A stretch of DNA of 64,000 nt from Zhihengliuella flava (GCF_015751895.1 NZ_JADOTZ010000001.1:372001-436000); one strand, 5' to 3'; counted from the stretch's first letter, positions 9,814-19,357 are shown. Numbers and translations are program-made. The notes: generated by a model from the letters alone, not told the origin.

Positions 9814-9877
9814 CGAGCGGTACCGACCGTCTCATTATTTGGACAATGCTTTCACTCTTTGGACATGCGGCGGCGAC

Positions 9878-9907
9878 CGGCGGCCAGCGCGGGTGCGCTG
9901 GCCGCCG
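9878..9907 (-). terminator. Hairpin downstream of ilvD
   Basis: A perfect 13-bp stem (9878-9890 with 9895-9907) and a 4-nt loop, 29 nt after the ilvD stop, without a U-run. It isolates ilvD from the ilvB promoter. Confidence 0.65.
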
Positions 9908-9936
9908 TCGACCTCCTCACCAAGAGGACTCCTGCT

Positions 9937-11640
9937 TTAGCCGCAGTACGCGCCAACGCTGGCCGACTGCACCAACTTGCTGTACTTGGCCAGGACGCCC
10001 GTGGTGTACCGGGCCGGCAGCGGGGCCCACCCCTCCTTGCGCGCCTCGAGTTCCGCCTCATCGACCAACAAATCGAACGATCGCGCGGCAATGTCGACCC
10101 GAATCTTGTCGCCATTCTTCACGAAGGCGATCGGCCCGCCGTCGACGGCCTCCGGCGCCACGTGGCCGATGCACAGACCCGTGGTCCCACCGGAGAAGCG
10201 ACCGTCGGTGAGAAGCAAGACGTCCTTGCCGAGCCCGGCTCCCTTGATGGCTCCGGTGATGGCCAGCATCTCCCGCATCCCCGGGCCACCCTTGGGGCCC
10301 TCATACCGGATGACGACGACGTCGCCGGCCTTGATCTGTCCTTGGTCGAGGGCATCGAGGGCGCCCTGCTCCCGCTCGAAGACGCGAGCGGTGCCCTCAA
10401 AGACGTCGGCGTCGAATCCGGCCGATTTCACGACGGCGCCCTCCGGCGCGAGGGATCCGTGAAGTACCGTCACGCCGCCGGTCTGGTGCAACGGGTTATC
10501 GAGGTGCCGCAGAATCTTCCCGTCAACGTCCGGCGGCGCAATGTCGGCGAGGTTCTCGGCGACCGTTTTGCCCGTCACGGTCAGGCAATCCCCGTGCAGC
10601 AGGCCCGCGTCCAGCAGGGCCTTCATGACCACCGGCACGCCGCCGATCTTGTCCAGATCGAACATGACGTGCTTGCCGAACGGCTTCATATCCGCCAGGT
10701 GCGGCACCTTGTCACCGATGCGGTTGAAATCATCAAGGGTCAGCTCAACTTCGGCCTCGCGGGCGATGGCCAAGAGGTGCAACACGGCATTGGTGGAGCC
10801 GCCGAAGGCCATGGTGACGGCGATCGCGTTCTCGAAGGCCTTCTTGGTCAGGATGTCCCGCGCGCGGATGCCCTGGCGAAGCATCTCGACGACGGCTTCA
10901 CCCGACTTGTGCGCGTACATGTCACGCCGGCGGTCCGCCGACGGCGGAGCCGCCGAGCCCGGCAGCGACATGCCCAGTGCCTCGCCGATCGAAGCCATGG
11001 TGTTCGCGGTGTACATGCCGCCACAGGCGCCCTCGCCCGGGCAGATCGCGCGTTCGATGGCGTCCAAATCCTGCTCGCTCATGGTGCCGGCAGCACATGC
11101 ACCCACGGCCTCGAACGCGTCAATCAGCGTGACTTCGCGCTCGCTGCCATCGGACATGCGGGCGAAGCCCGGCATGATGGTTCCTGCATACAAGAACACG
11201 GAGGCGAGGTTGAGGCGGGCCGCCGCCATCAGCATGCCGGGCAGGGACTTGTCACAGCCTGCCAGGAGTACGGATCCGTCGAGGCGTTCCGCCATCATGA
11301 CGGTTTCCACGGAATCGGCAATCACTTCTCGAGACACCAAGGAGAAGTGCATTCCCTCGTGGCCCATGGAAATACCGTCGGACACGGAGATCGTTCCGAA
11401 CTGCATCGGGTACCCGCCACCGGCGTGCACGCCCTCCTTGGCGCCCTGCGCCAAGCGGTTGAGGGACAAGTTGCACGGGGTAATTTCATTCCACGAACTG
11501 GCGATGCCGATCTGCGGCTTGGCGAAATCGTCGTCGCCCATGCCGACGGCGCGGAGCATGCCGCGTGCTGGAGCTGCGTGGATGCCGTCGGTGACCGCGC
11601 GGCTGCGGGGCTTGATATCTGGTGAGGAGTCCTGCGTCAT
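9937..11640 (-). CDS. ilvD: Dihydroxy-acid dehydratase
   Basis: Dehydrates dihydroxy-isovalerate and dihydroxy-methylvalerate to the keto acids; iron-sulfur enzyme. 567 aa, normal length. Cys residues of the cluster are in GCDKSLPGM and [13 protein letters not shown]; the C-terminal swivelling domain has [12 protein letters not shown] and [22 protein letters not shown] use ATG 11640, which begins [13 protein letters not shown] as in relatives; the frame is open for 93 more codons upstream but without family similarity. It is transcribed toward the ilvB operon yet is separated from it by a hairpin and the ilvB promoter, so it is probably a separate unit outside attenuator control. Confidence 0.95.
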   Translation of the reverse strand: MTQDSSPDIKPRSRAVTDGIHAAPARGMLRAVGMGDDDFAKPQIGIASSWNEITPCNLSLNRLAQGAKEGVHAGGGYPMQFGTISVSDGISMGHEGMHFSLVSREVIADSVETVMMAERLDGSVLLAGCDKSLPGMLMAAARLNLASVFLYAGTIMPGFARMSDGSEREVTLIDAFEAVGACAAGTMSEQDLDAIERAICPGEGACGGMYTANTMASIGEALGMSLPGSAAPPSADRRRDMYAHKSGEAVVEMLRQGIRARDILTKKAFENAIAVTMAFGGSTNAVLHLLAIAREAEVELTLDDFNRIGDKVPHLADMKPFGKHVMFDLDKIGGVPVVMKALLDAGLLHGDCLTVTGKTVAENLADIAPPDVDGKILRHLDNPLHQTGGVTVLHGSLAPEGAVVKSAGFDADVFEGTARVFEREQGALDALDQGQIKAGDVVVIRYEGPKGGPGMREMLAITGAIKGAGLGKDVLLLTDGRFSGGTTGLCIGHVAPEAVDGGPIAFVKNGDKIRVDIAARSFDLLVDEAELEARKEGWAPLPARYTTGVLAKYSKLVQSASVGAYCG

Positions 11641-11745
11641 AGCCGCGATTCTAGGCACGTCACATCGGCATCTGAGAACGCATGACTTCACCCCGTAACG
11701 ATGTGCCCGGTCCTCGATGTCCAGCAATCTGTCAGGACATTCCCA

Positions 11746-11751
11746 TAGACT
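11746..11751 (+). promoter_or_regulatory. Candidate -10 of the 11758 gene
   Basis: TAGACT ending 6 nt before the ATG at 11758; a leaderless transcript is likely. No good -35 is seen. Confidence 0.45.
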
Positions 11752-11757
11752 GGCGCC

Positions 11758-12249
11758 ATGGCCACCGAGAGCACCGCAACCCGCAACGACGCCGCCCTCA
11801 AGGCACACCTGCATCGAGCGTTCGACGATCAAATACCGAACTTCGGCAGCTACAACTTGGTCTATGGAGCGGGCAACGCCGGGGGATCCGGGTGCTTCAT
11901 CATCGGATTCCGCCGGCAACCGCTGGAACTAGTCGTCGCACCCGTTGATCCGGCAACCTTGGCGCCGCGGGAGGCTGCCGTCTCCATCAACCTCACCAAC
12001 CTGTCCCATCTGGCTGAAGTGCGCGATGGCAGCTTCGAGGTGGGGGTGAGCACGGGTCGGGTATTTCGCTTTGAGGTCACGCGGTCCCCCAGCGTCGAGG
12101 TGCCCCCGTCCGTCTCACCCGACGGCGGCACCCGAACGCTGCTGGAGCAATCCTTGGATGCGGAAGATTTCATCAGCTTCATGGACGAGTTCATGACCCG
12201 CATCGATGAGCTCGCTGCGGCCGAGACTTCCTCGCCGGCTCACTCTTAG
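11758..12249 (+). CDS. Conserved-looking hypothetical protein
   Basis: 163 aa, soluble, acidic. I do not recognise a family. It has no signal peptide or membrane segment. The first two thirds look like an alpha/beta fold ([19 protein letters not shown], then [20 protein letters not shown] and [19 protein letters not shown]), and the end is a helical acidic tail ([18 protein letters not shown]). It lies alone between divergent ilvD and the convergent 2-hydroxyacid dehydrogenase, whose stop codon is 3 nt from its own. The start is well placed 6 nt after a TAGACT box, which supports it being a real gene. Confidence 0.7.
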   Translation: MATESTATRNDAALKAHLHRAFDDQIPNFGSYNLVYGAGNAGGSGCFIIGFRRQPLELVVAPVDPATLAPREAAVSINLTNLSHLAEVRDGSFEVGVSTGRVFRFEVTRSPSVEVPPSVSPDGGTRTLLEQSLDAEDFISFMDEFMTRIDELAAAETSSPAHS

Positions 12250-12252
12250 CGG

Positions 12253-13215
12253 CTAGGCTACGTCCTCGCCCGTCAGCCGAGCGCCCGAGTGCACCAAGTT
12301 CTCTGGTACGTGGCCGGCCGCCAAGAGCGCCACCTGACGCTTGATGAGGTCGCGGATGCGCGGCTCGAAGGCCCCTGAGTTACCGCCCACATGCGGCGCA
12401 ATGAGAGCCCCCGGAAGATCCCACAGCTCATGATCCGCGCCCAACGGTTCCGGATCGACGACGTCGAGCGCGCACCGCAGGCGCCCAGAGGCCACCTCTT
12501 GCGTCAGGGCGGCGGTGTCGACGACGGGTCCCCGGGCCACGTTGACCACCAAGGCGCCATCTGGCAGTCGAGCGAGCATCGCGGCGTCGAGCAATCCGTA
12601 CGTCGCCGCAGTCAGGGGAACGATCAACACGATGATGTCCAGGCTCGGTGCCACGTCACCGAGCTCATCGATGCCATGGATCCGCCCCCGGTCATCAGTG
12701 CGGGCTTGGGAAGCGAAGCGGACGATCTCCACCTCAAACGGCTCCAAGCGCCGGCAGATTTCTTCGCCGATTCCCCCAGCCCCGACGACGCCGACCCGGC
12801 GATCAGCAAGCCCCGCATACCGTGCGGGAGCCCAGTGCCGATGGCCCTGGTTCCGGACAAAGTCGGGAAGACCGCGCTGCGCGGCCAGGATGAGCGCCAG
12901 CGCGAGTTCGGCCGTACCGGCCGCGTGCACCCCGGCCGCGCTCGCGACGGCGACGTCCGCACCCACCGCCTCCACGACGCCGTCGTACCCCGTGGATTGC
13001 AGCTGAACGAGGCGAAGGTGTGGCGCCTGACGCACCCGACCGAAGGTGATGCCCGGTTGGGCATACGGCATGATCACCGCTTCGATGTCCTCCAGCTCGA
13101 CGCCGACCGGCGCCGAGCGCAGATCCCAGACCCCGGCGGTCACGCCGTCGGGCAGCGGACGGCAGGCGTCCAAGAGCTCGTCATCAGGAAAGGCGAAGTG
13201 AGTGACTGGTTTCAT
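12253..13215 (-). CDS. D-isomer-specific 2-hydroxyacid dehydrogenase
   Basis: NAD(P)-dependent oxidoreductase of the family of D-lactate, glyoxylate and phosphoglycerate dehydrogenases; the substrate cannot be told from sequence. 320 aa. The substrate-binding part comes first, the Rossmann motif VVGAGGIGEEICRRL lies mid-protein, and the catalytic Arg (NVARGPVVD), Glu (DVVDPEPLG) and His (APHVGGNS) are all kept. ATG 13215 begins MKPVTHFAF; eight residues of open frame precede it. A CACAGT hexamer ends 7 nt upstream, so a leaderless start is possible. It has no pathway neighbours. Confidence 0.85.
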   Translation of the reverse strand: MKPVTHFAFPDDELLDACRPLPDGVTAGVWDLRSAPVGVELEDIEAVIMPYAQPGITFGRVRQAPHLRLVQLQSTGYDGVVEAVGADVAVASAAGVHAAGTAELALALILAAQRGLPDFVRNQGHRHWAPARYAGLADRRVGVVGAGGIGEEICRRLEPFEVEIVRFASQARTDDRGRIHGIDELGDVAPSLDIIVLIVPLTAATYGLLDAAMLARLPDGALVVNVARGPVVDTAALTQEVASGRLRCALDVVDPEPLGADHELWDLPGALIAPHVGGNSGAFEPRIRDLIKRQVALLAAGHVPENLVHSGARLTGEDVA

Positions 13216-13296
13216 GTCCAAAACTGTGCCACAGTTCACGCCGCAGCGAGGGCCGCGACTGGATGTGTGAAGTACACCTCACGGAGCCCGCTCGAG

Positions 13297-13325
13297 TTGC
13301 ACGGCCGAATCGTGGTGTGTATTGT
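13297..13325 (+). promoter_or_regulatory. Promoter of tRNA-Lys
   Basis: TTGCAC (13297-13302), a 17-nt spacer and TATTGT (13320-13325), about 55 nt before the mature tRNA. Confidence 0.5.
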
Positions 13326-13380
13326 TTTATCTCGTTGCGAACGCGACGGGCACCGAAAAGGTCCGGTCGCTCAGCAGTAT

Positions 13381-13453
<73 letters not shown>

Positions 13454-13459
13454 CAGTAC

Positions 13460-13496
13460 AAAGGGAGGTCATCCGGTGGATGACCTCCCTTTTTTT
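13460..13496 (+). terminator. Intrinsic terminator of tRNA-Lys
   Basis: A perfect 15-bp stem (13460-13474 with 13478-13492), 3-nt loop, then a run of seven T. It lies only 43 nt before the bcp start codon. Confidence 0.92.
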
Positions 13497-13538
13497 CGTT
13501 CCTCCGCACGTACCACTATTGACCCCAAGGAGCTGATC

Positions 13539-14009
13539 ATGGGTGAGCGACTCATCCCCGGCGCCGCCGCGCCGGACTTTGCACTGCCGACGTCCGATGG
13601 ACAGACCGTCACGCTAGCTGAGCTGCGTGGCCACAAAGTCATTGTGTACTTCTACCCGGCGGCGTCCACACCGGGCTGCACCAAGCAGGCCTGCGATTTC
13701 CGGGACAATTTGGCCTCCCTGAAGGCCGCCGGGTACACGGTGCTCGGCATCTCCCCCGACGCGCCGGCCAAGTTGGCCACGTTCGTCGACAAGGAACAGC
13801 TGACCTTCCCCCTGCTGTCCGACGAAGACCACGCGGTCGCCGAAGCGTATGGCGCGTGGGGCGAAAAGAAGAACTATGGACGCACGTACGAAGGGCTGAT
13901 TCGTTCGACCATCGTCGTGGCAGAGGACGGAACGATTGAGGTGGCGCAGTACAACGTGCGCGCCACCGGGCACGTGGCCAAGCTTCGCCGGGACCTCGGG
14001 CTCGACTAG
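13539..14009 (+). CDS. bcp: Thiol peroxidase, Bcp/PrxQ-type peroxiredoxin
   Basis: Reduces hydroperoxides with thioredoxin as electron donor. 156 aa, standard for the family. The motif TPGCTKQACDFRD carries the peroxidatic Cys and, five residues on, the resolving Cys typical of PrxQ. Core segments APDFALPTSDGQ, VIVYFYPA and GISPDAPAKLATF agree. ATG 13539 is chosen because AAGGAG lies 6 nt upstream; the frame opens 21 codons earlier, but that part overlaps the tRNA-Lys terminator. Because the terminator ends 42 nt upstream, bcp either uses a promoter overlapping the hairpin or relies on read-through. Confidence 0.93.
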   Translation: MGERLIPGAAAPDFALPTSDGQTVTLAELRGHKVIVYFYPAASTPGCTKQACDFRDNLASLKAAGYTVLGISPDAPAKLATFVDKEQLTFPLLSDEDHAVAEAYGAWGEKKNYGRTYEGLIRSTIVVAEDGTIEVAQYNVRATGHVAKLRRDLGLD

Positions 14010-14010
14010 G

Positions 14011-14045
14011 ACTCGGCGCCCGCATTCTGTGCGGACCAGCCGAGT
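14011..14045 (+). terminator. Hairpin downstream of bcp
   Basis: A 7-bp outer arm (14011-14017 with 14039-14045) and an inner CGC/GCG arm; no U-run. It separates bcp from the tRNA-Leu promoter. Confidence 0.5.
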
Positions 14046-14050
14046 TCCGC

Positions 14051-14056
14051 TAGACT
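14051..14056 (+). promoter_or_regulatory. Candidate -10 of tRNA-Leu
   Basis: TAGACT, 41 nt before the mature tRNA, a typical actinobacterial -10; the -35 is weak. Confidence 0.4.
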
Positions 14057-14097
14057 AGGTTGGTCCGCGCGGACGGTGAACGGCGCGAGGACTACAG

Positions 14098-14182
14098 GCG
14101 AGCGTGGCGAAATTGGCAGACGCGCTGGATTTAGGTTCCAGTGTCTTCGGACGTGGGGGTTCAAGTCCCCCCGCTCGCACCA
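14098..14182 (+). tRNA. tRNA-Leu (anticodon TAG), CCA encoded
   Basis: Class II tRNA with a long variable arm. The acceptor stem GCGAGCG pairs with CGCTCGC, the anticodon stem-loop is CTGGATTTAGGTTCCAG, and the T-arm contains GGGGGTTCAAGTCCCCC. Discriminator A is followed by a genomically encoded CCA, unlike the tRNA-Lys upstream. Confidence 0.95.
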
Positions 14183-14303
14183 TCACCGCTGGCCGGCAGG
14201 CGCCGCACACGGCATCCTCGCTGGCCAGCCGAGTATGACCCCATCCCGCTCGGCCGGGGCGAAGTTCAGGCCTCGCACCCCGAGGCAGCAAGGAGTCCGT
14301 CCA

Positions 14304-16055
14304 TTGAAGTCTCACCCGCGCCGTCATGGGAATCAATGGACTTCGCTGGGCCCGACCCCGAACTCGGCGAACCAGATCAGCCGGCGCGGACTCCTGAGTG
14401 GCGGAGCCGCGTTGCTCACCCTGACAGGCCTCACTGCCTGTGCCCCACAGGCCCCGGTGGTCCCCCCGGCGTCGGAAACGCCCCCGCCAGGCGGGCCGAC
14501 GCTCTTTCGGTTCGGCACGCCAGCGATGCCTCTCTCGCTCGATCCTGCCGTCGTCACGGACACGGAATCTCACCGCGTAACGCGGCAGATTTTTGAAGGC
14601 CTCGTGGGCGTGGATCCGGCCAGCGGCGAGCCCCGCCCCCTGCTCGCCACCAAGTGGAACGTCTCTGGCGACGGCCTCACGTATCGGTTCACCATTCGCG
14701 AGGGCGTGACCTTCCACGATGGCAGCGAGCTGACAGCCGACGTCGTCGTGCATAATTTCGAGCGATGGGCCAGCCTCACCGAGGATCCCGACTCGAACGA
14801 CGCTCTCTCCTTCAACGCCGTCTTCCATCATCGGGCCAGCGAGCTCCCAGCACCGAACGCGGAGGCCCCCTCGCTCGGAGATCTGACCGACTCCATCTTG
14901 AACGAGTCCCCCGAGATCCCCGATTCGATCGCTGAGGGCGAGAGCTACTTCGCGGGGTGCCACGCCGAGGACGCCCACACGTTTGTCTTGGAACTGAACG
15001 CACCGCTGACCGGACTCGTGCAGGCGCTCACCATTCCTGGCCTGGCTATGGCCGCTGTAGGTTCCACCGCGGAACAGCCTCTGGGCAGCGGACCTTACGA
15101 ATTCGTCGAGACTGGGGACGGGCGGTACAGCCTCGCTCGATTCGCTGATCATTGGGGCGGTACTGAGGGCGTGGAAACGGTTGAGTTCCGCGTCCTCCGT
15201 GACGGCCCCTCACGGCTGCGCTCGTTGCTTAATGGTTCGTTGGACGGGTACGACGCCGTCACGACCCGTGAGATGCGGGAGCTCGTCCGCTCAGGACAGC
15301 AGATTTTGCAACGAGATCCCTTCTCCGTGCTGTACCTCGGGATGAACCAGTCCTCCGGACCGCTGGCCGACGTCCTGGTGCGCCGGGCGGTCTCGCATGC
15401 CATCCGTCGCAACGACCTTTTGGCTGACCACTTCATTGCCGGCTCCGAGGAAGCGCGGTCCTTCCTTCCGCCGAGCCTGGGCGTGGAGAACCCCCACTCG
15501 TACTATGCCTACGATCTCGATGAGGCCCAGCGGCTTCTCGAAGAGGCCGACTACGACGGCGAAGAGATCGAGTTCCTGTACCCCTTGAACGTCACGCGTG
15601 GCTACCTCCCGCTGCCGGAGCTGACCTATGCCGTTCTTGCGGCCCAGCTCACAGAGGCTGGGTTCAAGATCAAACCTGTCCCGCTCGGCTGGTCCGACGG
15701 CTACCTCGAGGCCATTTATTCTCAGGAGCACACGGGCTTTCACCTGCTGGGCTGGTCTGGCTCGTACCGGGACCCGGATCACTTCCTCAGTTCCATCTTC
15801 GCCTCCGCCGAACTGCAATTCGGGTATGACTCCTCGCGGCTGCGACGTCACATCGCTTCGGCCCGTTCGATGCCGGATTCGGCCGAACGCACCGCGCTCT
15901 ATGGTGCGATCAGCGAGCTGATAGCTCAGGATCTGCCCGCCTTGCCACTGGCTTATCCGATCTCCGCGCTGACGGTCACCCCTTCGGTCACCACCTACCC
16001 GGTCAGCCCTGTGCTGGACGAGGTCATCGACAACGTGAGGATGACCACAAGCTAG
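14304..16055 (+). CDS. ABC-type peptide/solute-binding lipoprotein (SBP family 5), probably Tat-exported
   Basis: Extracytoplasmic binding protein of the DppA/OppA class. 583 aa. TTG 14304 is the chosen start: AAGGAG lies 7 nt upstream, while the longer open frame runs through tRNA-Leu. Residues 26-46 give SRRGLLSGG (twin arginine) followed by a hydrophobic stretch and the lipobox LTAC with Cys46, so Tat export and lipid anchoring are predicted. Family 5 segments such as ESHRVTRQIFEGLVGVDPAS, YRFTIREGVTFHDG and the DPDHFLSSIFAS region follow. No permease or ATPase gene is adjacent, so its transporter partners must be elsewhere. The substrate is unknown. Confidence 0.86.
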   Translation: MKSHPRRHGNQWTSLGPTPNSANQISRRGLLSGGAALLTLTGLTACAPQAPVVPPASETPPPGGPTLFRFGTPAMPLSLDPAVVTDTESHRVTRQIFEGLVGVDPASGEPRPLLATKWNVSGDGLTYRFTIREGVTFHDGSELTADVVVHNFERWASLTEDPDSNDALSFNAVFHHRASELPAPNAEAPSLGDLTDSILNESPEIPDSIAEGESYFAGCHAEDAHTFVLELNAPLTGLVQALTIPGLAMAAVGSTAEQPLGSGPYEFVETGDGRYSLARFADHWGGTEGVETVEFRVLRDGPSRLRSLLNGSLDGYDAVTTREMRELVRSGQQILQRDPFSVLYLGMNQSSGPLADVLVRRAVSHAIRRNDLLADHFIAGSEEARSFLPPSLGVENPHSYYAYDLDEAQRLLEEADYDGEEIEFLYPLNVTRGYLPLPELTYAVLAAQLTEAGFKIKPVPLGWSDGYLEAIYSQEHTGFHLLGWSGSYRDPDHFLSSIFASAELQFGYDSSRLRRHIASARSMPDSAERTALYGAISELIAQDLPALPLAYPISALTVTPSVTTYPVSPVLDEVIDNVRMTTS

Positions 16056-16139
16056 CGACTTGAGGAACCTCTGATTTCGGCGGCATCGGCGAACCGCGCT
16101 AACCTTTCGGTAAAACCACACCTTCGATGGAGAATGCCT

Positions 16140-17624
16140 GTGCCCGCCACACCCGTCACCCAGAACCTCGATGTCGCCTTGATCGGTGGTGGCGTCATGT
16201 CCGCCACGCTCGGTACCTTGCTCAAGCAGTTGGAGCCCCAGTGGACGATCAGCCTCTTCGAAAACTTGGACGAGGCCGGCCTTGAGTCGTCCGGCCCATG
16301 GAACAACGCGGGCACGGGGCATTCGGCGCTGTGCGAGCTGAACTACACGCCCGCCGCAGCCGATGGCAGCGTGGATCCCGCCAAGGCCGTCGGTATCAAC
16401 GAACAGTTTCAGGTCTCCCGTCAGTTCTTCTCCTACATGGTGGATCAGGGCCTGATCGGCTCACCGAAGACGTTCATCAACCCACTGCCACACATGAGTT
16501 TCGTCATCGGCGACGAGCACTCCGCGTACCTCAAGACGCGCTACGAGGCCTTGCGTTCCCAGCCGCTCTTCGCGGACATCGAGCACACCGAGGACCTCTC
16601 CACCATTGACGCGTGGGCTCCTCTCGTCGCGGAAGGGCGAGACGAGTCCCAACGCGTGGCCGCCTCGCGCATCACCTCCGGAACCGACGTCGACTTCGGC
16701 TCCCTGACCCGTCAATTGACGCAGTACCTCGCCTCCGCCGGCGTCGAATTGCACTTCGGCCACAAGGTCGTGAGCCTGAGCCGCGACGGGGCACGTTGGA
16801 ACATCGACGTCAAGAACAACGCGACGGGCGAGAAGTCTCGGGTCTCAGCAAAGTTCGTCTTCGTGGGCGCCGGCGGCGGTGCCCTCGCCCTGCTGCAATC
16901 CGCGGGGATCAATGAGATCAAGGGCTTCGGCGGCTTCCCCGTCTCCGGCCAGTTCCTGCGCAACACGAGCGAGGACACGATCGCGCGCCATCACGCCAAG
17001 GTGTACGGCCAGGCATCGGTCGGTGCCCCGCCTATGTCCGTTCCCCACCTCGACACCCGGTTTGTCGACGGCAAACGCTCGCTGATGTTCGGGCCGTACG
17101 CAGGCTTCTCGACGAACTTCCTGAAATCAGGTTCGTACTTGGACCTACCGCTGTCCATTCGCCCGCACAACATCGGCCCGATGCTCCGCGCCGGCGTCGA
17201 CAATCTGGGCCTGACGAAGTACCTGATTTCCGAGGTCCTCAAGTCCCGCGGCCAGAAGGATGAGGCCTTGCGGCAGTACTTCCCCCAGGCTGTGTCCGAC
17301 GAGTGGGAACTCATCACGGCGGGCCAACGCGTCCAGGTCATCAAGAAGGACCCCACCAAGGGCGGCATCTTGCAGTTCGGCACCGAGGTCATCACCAGCG
17401 CAGACGGGACCATCTCCGGCCTGCTGGGAGCATCGCCGGGCGCCTCGATTGCTGCTCCCGTCATGATCGAGGTTCTTCGCCGGTGCTTCCCCTCCCGGTT
17501 CTCCGGCTGGGAGTCCACTCTCACCGAAATCATCCCGAGCTTTGGCCGCAAGCTCAACGAGGATCCGGCCCTCTTGGCCGAGGTCACCGCAGCCACCAAT
17601 ACGTCGCTCCAGCTAAGCTCCTAG
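16140..17624 (+). CDS. mqo: Malate:quinone oxidoreductase
   Basis: FAD-dependent peripheral membrane enzyme that oxidises malate to oxaloacetate and passes electrons to quinone, replacing or backing up malate dehydrogenase. 494 aa. The FAD-binding motif [18 protein letters not shown] is at the N-terminus; [45 protein letters not shown] and the C-terminal [13 protein letters not shown] are strong Mqo marks. An ATG lies at 16134, but GGAG is only 1 nt from it; the GTG at 16140 is 7 nt from GGAG, so I prefer GTG. TAACCT near 16100 may be the -10. A hairpin follows the stop. Confidence 0.95.
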   Translation: MPATPVTQNLDVALIGGGVMSATLGTLLKQLEPQWTISLFENLDEAGLESSGPWNNAGTGHSALCELNYTPAAADGSVDPAKAVGINEQFQVSRQFFSYMVDQGLIGSPKTFINPLPHMSFVIGDEHSAYLKTRYEALRSQPLFADIEHTEDLSTIDAWAPLVAEGRDESQRVAASRITSGTDVDFGSLTRQLTQYLASAGVELHFGHKVVSLSRDGARWNIDVKNNATGEKSRVSAKFVFVGAGGGALALLQSAGINEIKGFGGFPVSGQFLRNTSEDTIARHHAKVYGQASVGAPPMSVPHLDTRFVDGKRSLMFGPYAGFSTNFLKSGSYLDLPLSIRPHNIGPMLRAGVDNLGLTKYLISEVLKSRGQKDEALRQYFPQAVSDEWELITAGQRVQVIKKDPTKGGILQFGTEVITSADGTISGLLGASPGASIAAPVMIEVLRRCFPSRFSGWESTLTEIIPSFGRKLNEDPALLAEVTAATNTSLQLSS

Positions 17625-17630
17625 CGGCGC

Positions 17631-17664
17631 GGGGCAGGCTCCTCACCCGGCCTGAGCCTGCCCC
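17631..17664 (+). terminator. Terminator-like hairpin after mqo
   Basis: A perfect 11-bp stem (17631-17641 with 17654-17664), 12-nt loop, no U-run, 6 nt after the mqo stop. Confidence 0.6.
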
Positions 17665-17715
17665 ACGGCAGCCGGAATGCCGGACTCCTGCGGTGCATCC
17701 CGCACCGGCCACAAC

Positions 17716-17761
17716 ATATGCAAATGCATATAAATCTGGCATACTAGGGGCAGACCCCTAG
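17716..17761 (+). promoter_or_regulatory. Operator and promoter of the monooxygenase-marR pair
   Basis: ATATGC-AAAT-GCATAT (17716-17731) is a perfect 6+4+6 palindrome of the size bound by MarR dimers. CATACT (17740-17745) is a likely -10, so the palindrome covers the -35 position, a layout for repression. A second inverted repeat, CTAGGGG-CAGA-CCCCTAG (17744-17761), spans the expected start site. Confidence 0.55.
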
Positions 17762-17775
17762 CTCAGGAGCAGACC

Positions 17776-18900
17776 ATGCAGATTGGCGTTTTCTCGGTCA
17801 GCGACATCACGACTGACCCGACCAACCACACCACCCCCTCCGAGGGCGAGCGCATCAAGGCGTGGGGGCAGATCGCCCGCAAGGTCGAAGAGATCGGCAT
17901 GGACGTCTTCGCCATTGGCGAGCACCACAATCCGCCGTTCTTCTCGTCCTCGCCCACCACCACGCTGGCGCACGTGGCCGCGCAGACCGAGCGCATCATC
18001 CTCTCCACTGCGACGACTCTGATCACCACCAATGACCCGGTCAAGATCGCCGAGGATTTTGCGATGCTGCAACACCTCTCCGATGGCCGCGCAGACTTGG
18101 TGCTCGGCCGCGGAAACACCGCGCCGGTGTACCCGTGGTTCGGCAAGAACATCCAAGACTCCGTCGAGCTGACCGTGGAAAACGTCCACCTGTTGCACCG
18201 ATTGTGGAACGAGGAATCAGTCACCTGGCAGGGTAAGCACCGCACCCCGCTCCAAAGCTTCACCTCGACGCCCCGCCCGCTCGACGACGTCGCACCCTTC
18301 GTGTGGCACGGCTCCATCCGTACGCCACAGGTCGCCGAGATCGCGGCCTATTACGGCGACGGATTCTTTGCCAACAACATCTTTTGGCCCAAGGAGCACT
18401 ACCAGCAGCTCATCGGCCTCTACCGAGAGCGGTTTGAGCACTACGGCCACGGGCGCGCCGACCAGGCGTTCGTCGGCCTCGGCGGTCAGTTCTATCTGGC
18501 AAAGAATTCCCAGGATGCGGTGCGTGAGTTCCGGCCCTACTTTGACAACGCCCCGGTCTATGGCCACGGCCCATCGCTCGAGGACTTTACCGACCAAACC
18601 CCGCTGACGGTGGGAAGCCCGCAACAGGTCATTGAAAAGACCCTGTCTTTTCAGGAGTACTTCGGGGACTACCACCGGCAGCTCTTCCTCATCGATCACG
18701 CCGGATTGCCGCTGAAGACGGTCCTGCATCAGTTGGACCTCTTCGGCGAGTACGTTCTGCCCGAGCTGCGCCGGGAATACGCCAAGCGCAAGCCGGCTGA
18801 CCACCCGGACTCGCCCACGCACGAGTCCCTGCTCGCAGCCCGGCAGGCCGGCATCAAGCCGGCCATGATGAAGAACGCCGCGGGGCCCGCCGATGCCTGA
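17776..18900 (+). CDS. Luciferase-like (LLM class) flavin-dependent monooxygenase
   Basis: Member of the bacterial luciferase-like family that uses reduced FMN or F420; the substrate is unknown. 374 aa, a TIM-barrel protein. Family segments are GERIKAWGQIARKVEEIG, FAIGEHHNPPFFSSSP, TTLITTNDPVKIAEDFAMLQ and LSDGRADLVLGRGN. The closest described subgroup is the one often named LLM class oxidoreductases of actinobacteria with an EHH motif. It overlaps the downstream marR by 8 nt, so the two are one transcript, and the regulator probably controls it through the palindrome ahead of the gene. Confidence 0.87.
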   Translation: MQIGVFSVSDITTDPTNHTTPSEGERIKAWGQIARKVEEIGMDVFAIGEHHNPPFFSSSPTTTLAHVAAQTERIILSTATTLITTNDPVKIAEDFAMLQHLSDGRADLVLGRGNTAPVYPWFGKNIQDSVELTVENVHLLHRLWNEESVTWQGKHRTPLQSFTSTPRPLDDVAPFVWHGSIRTPQVAEIAAYYGDGFFANNIFWPKEHYQQLIGLYRERFEHYGHGRADQAFVGLGGQFYLAKNSQDAVREFRPYFDNAPVYGHGPSLEDFTDQTPLTVGSPQQVIEKTLSFQEYFGDYHRQLFLIDHAGLPLKTVLHQLDLFGEYVLPELRREYAKRKPADHPDSPTHESLLAARQAGIKPAMMKNAAGPADA

Positions 18901-19357
18901 GCCGCAGGAAGAGGCGCCGAGCGTGCGCGAAACAGCGGAGGCCTGGGAGGCCCTCTTCCGCTGTCAGGTCACCATCATGCGTCAGCTCATCACGCTGCCC
19001 GAGTTCAAGCAGCTCGGGATGCGCGAATACGATGTGCTCTTTAATCTGCGCCGCGCCCCCGACTGCGGAGTCCGGCTCGGCGACCTCAACGAGCACCTGC
19101 TCCTCAGTCAGCCCAGCTTGTCCCGCATGATCGATCGGCTGGTCGCCCGCGGCCTCGTCGAACGTGGGCCTGACCCGGCTGATGCCCGGGCCATCCTCAT
19201 CACCTTGACCCCGGAGGGCGCGCGCATGCAGCAGGAAATCGGGCGCGCTCACGTCAGGCACATTAACGAGGTCATGGCTCAGGGGCTAGATCGGGAAGAA
19301 CTCGAGCAACTCCGCGGCCTCACCCAGCGCCTCGCCGACGCCATCACCGACGAATAA
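18893..19357 (+). CDS. MarR-family transcriptional regulator
   Basis: 154 aa winged-helix repressor. Core features are REYDVLFNLRRAPDCGVRLGD, the recognition helix LLLSQPSLSRMIDRLVARGL, and the wing VERGPDPADARAILITLTPEG with the Asp-Arg pair conserved in MarR proteins. Dimerisation helices lie at both ends. Its start lies within the last codons of the monooxygenase gene (8-nt overlap). The natural inference is autoregulation of the pair with a small phenolic or oxidant ligand, but nothing in the sequence names the ligand. The stop is 24 nt from the convergent nifS stop with no obvious terminator between. Confidence 0.9.
   Translation: MPEPQEEAPSVRETAEAWEALFRCQVTIMRQLITLPEFKQLGMREYDVLFNLRRAPDCGVRLGDLNEHLLLSQPSLSRMIDRLVARGLVERGPDPADARAILITLTPEGARMQQEIGRAHVRHINEVMAQGLDREELEQLRGLTQRLADAITDE

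Noticed and set aside
9859-11625. 588-codon open frame antisense to ilvD
   Set aside because: ilvD on the other strand is unmistakable; the antisense translation is Arg/His/Asp-rich with no family features, an effect of GC-rich codons.
14076-14303. Open N-terminal extension of the binding-protein gene across tRNA-Leu
   Set aside because: It would place the tRNA inside a coding region; TTG 14304 has a proper AAGGAG and exposes the signal peptide.
17744-17761. CTAGGGG...CCCCTAG as an intrinsic terminator of mqo
   Set aside because: Only 7 bp, no U-run, and it overlaps the likely start site of the monooxygenase gene; the 17631-17664 hairpin is the better candidate.
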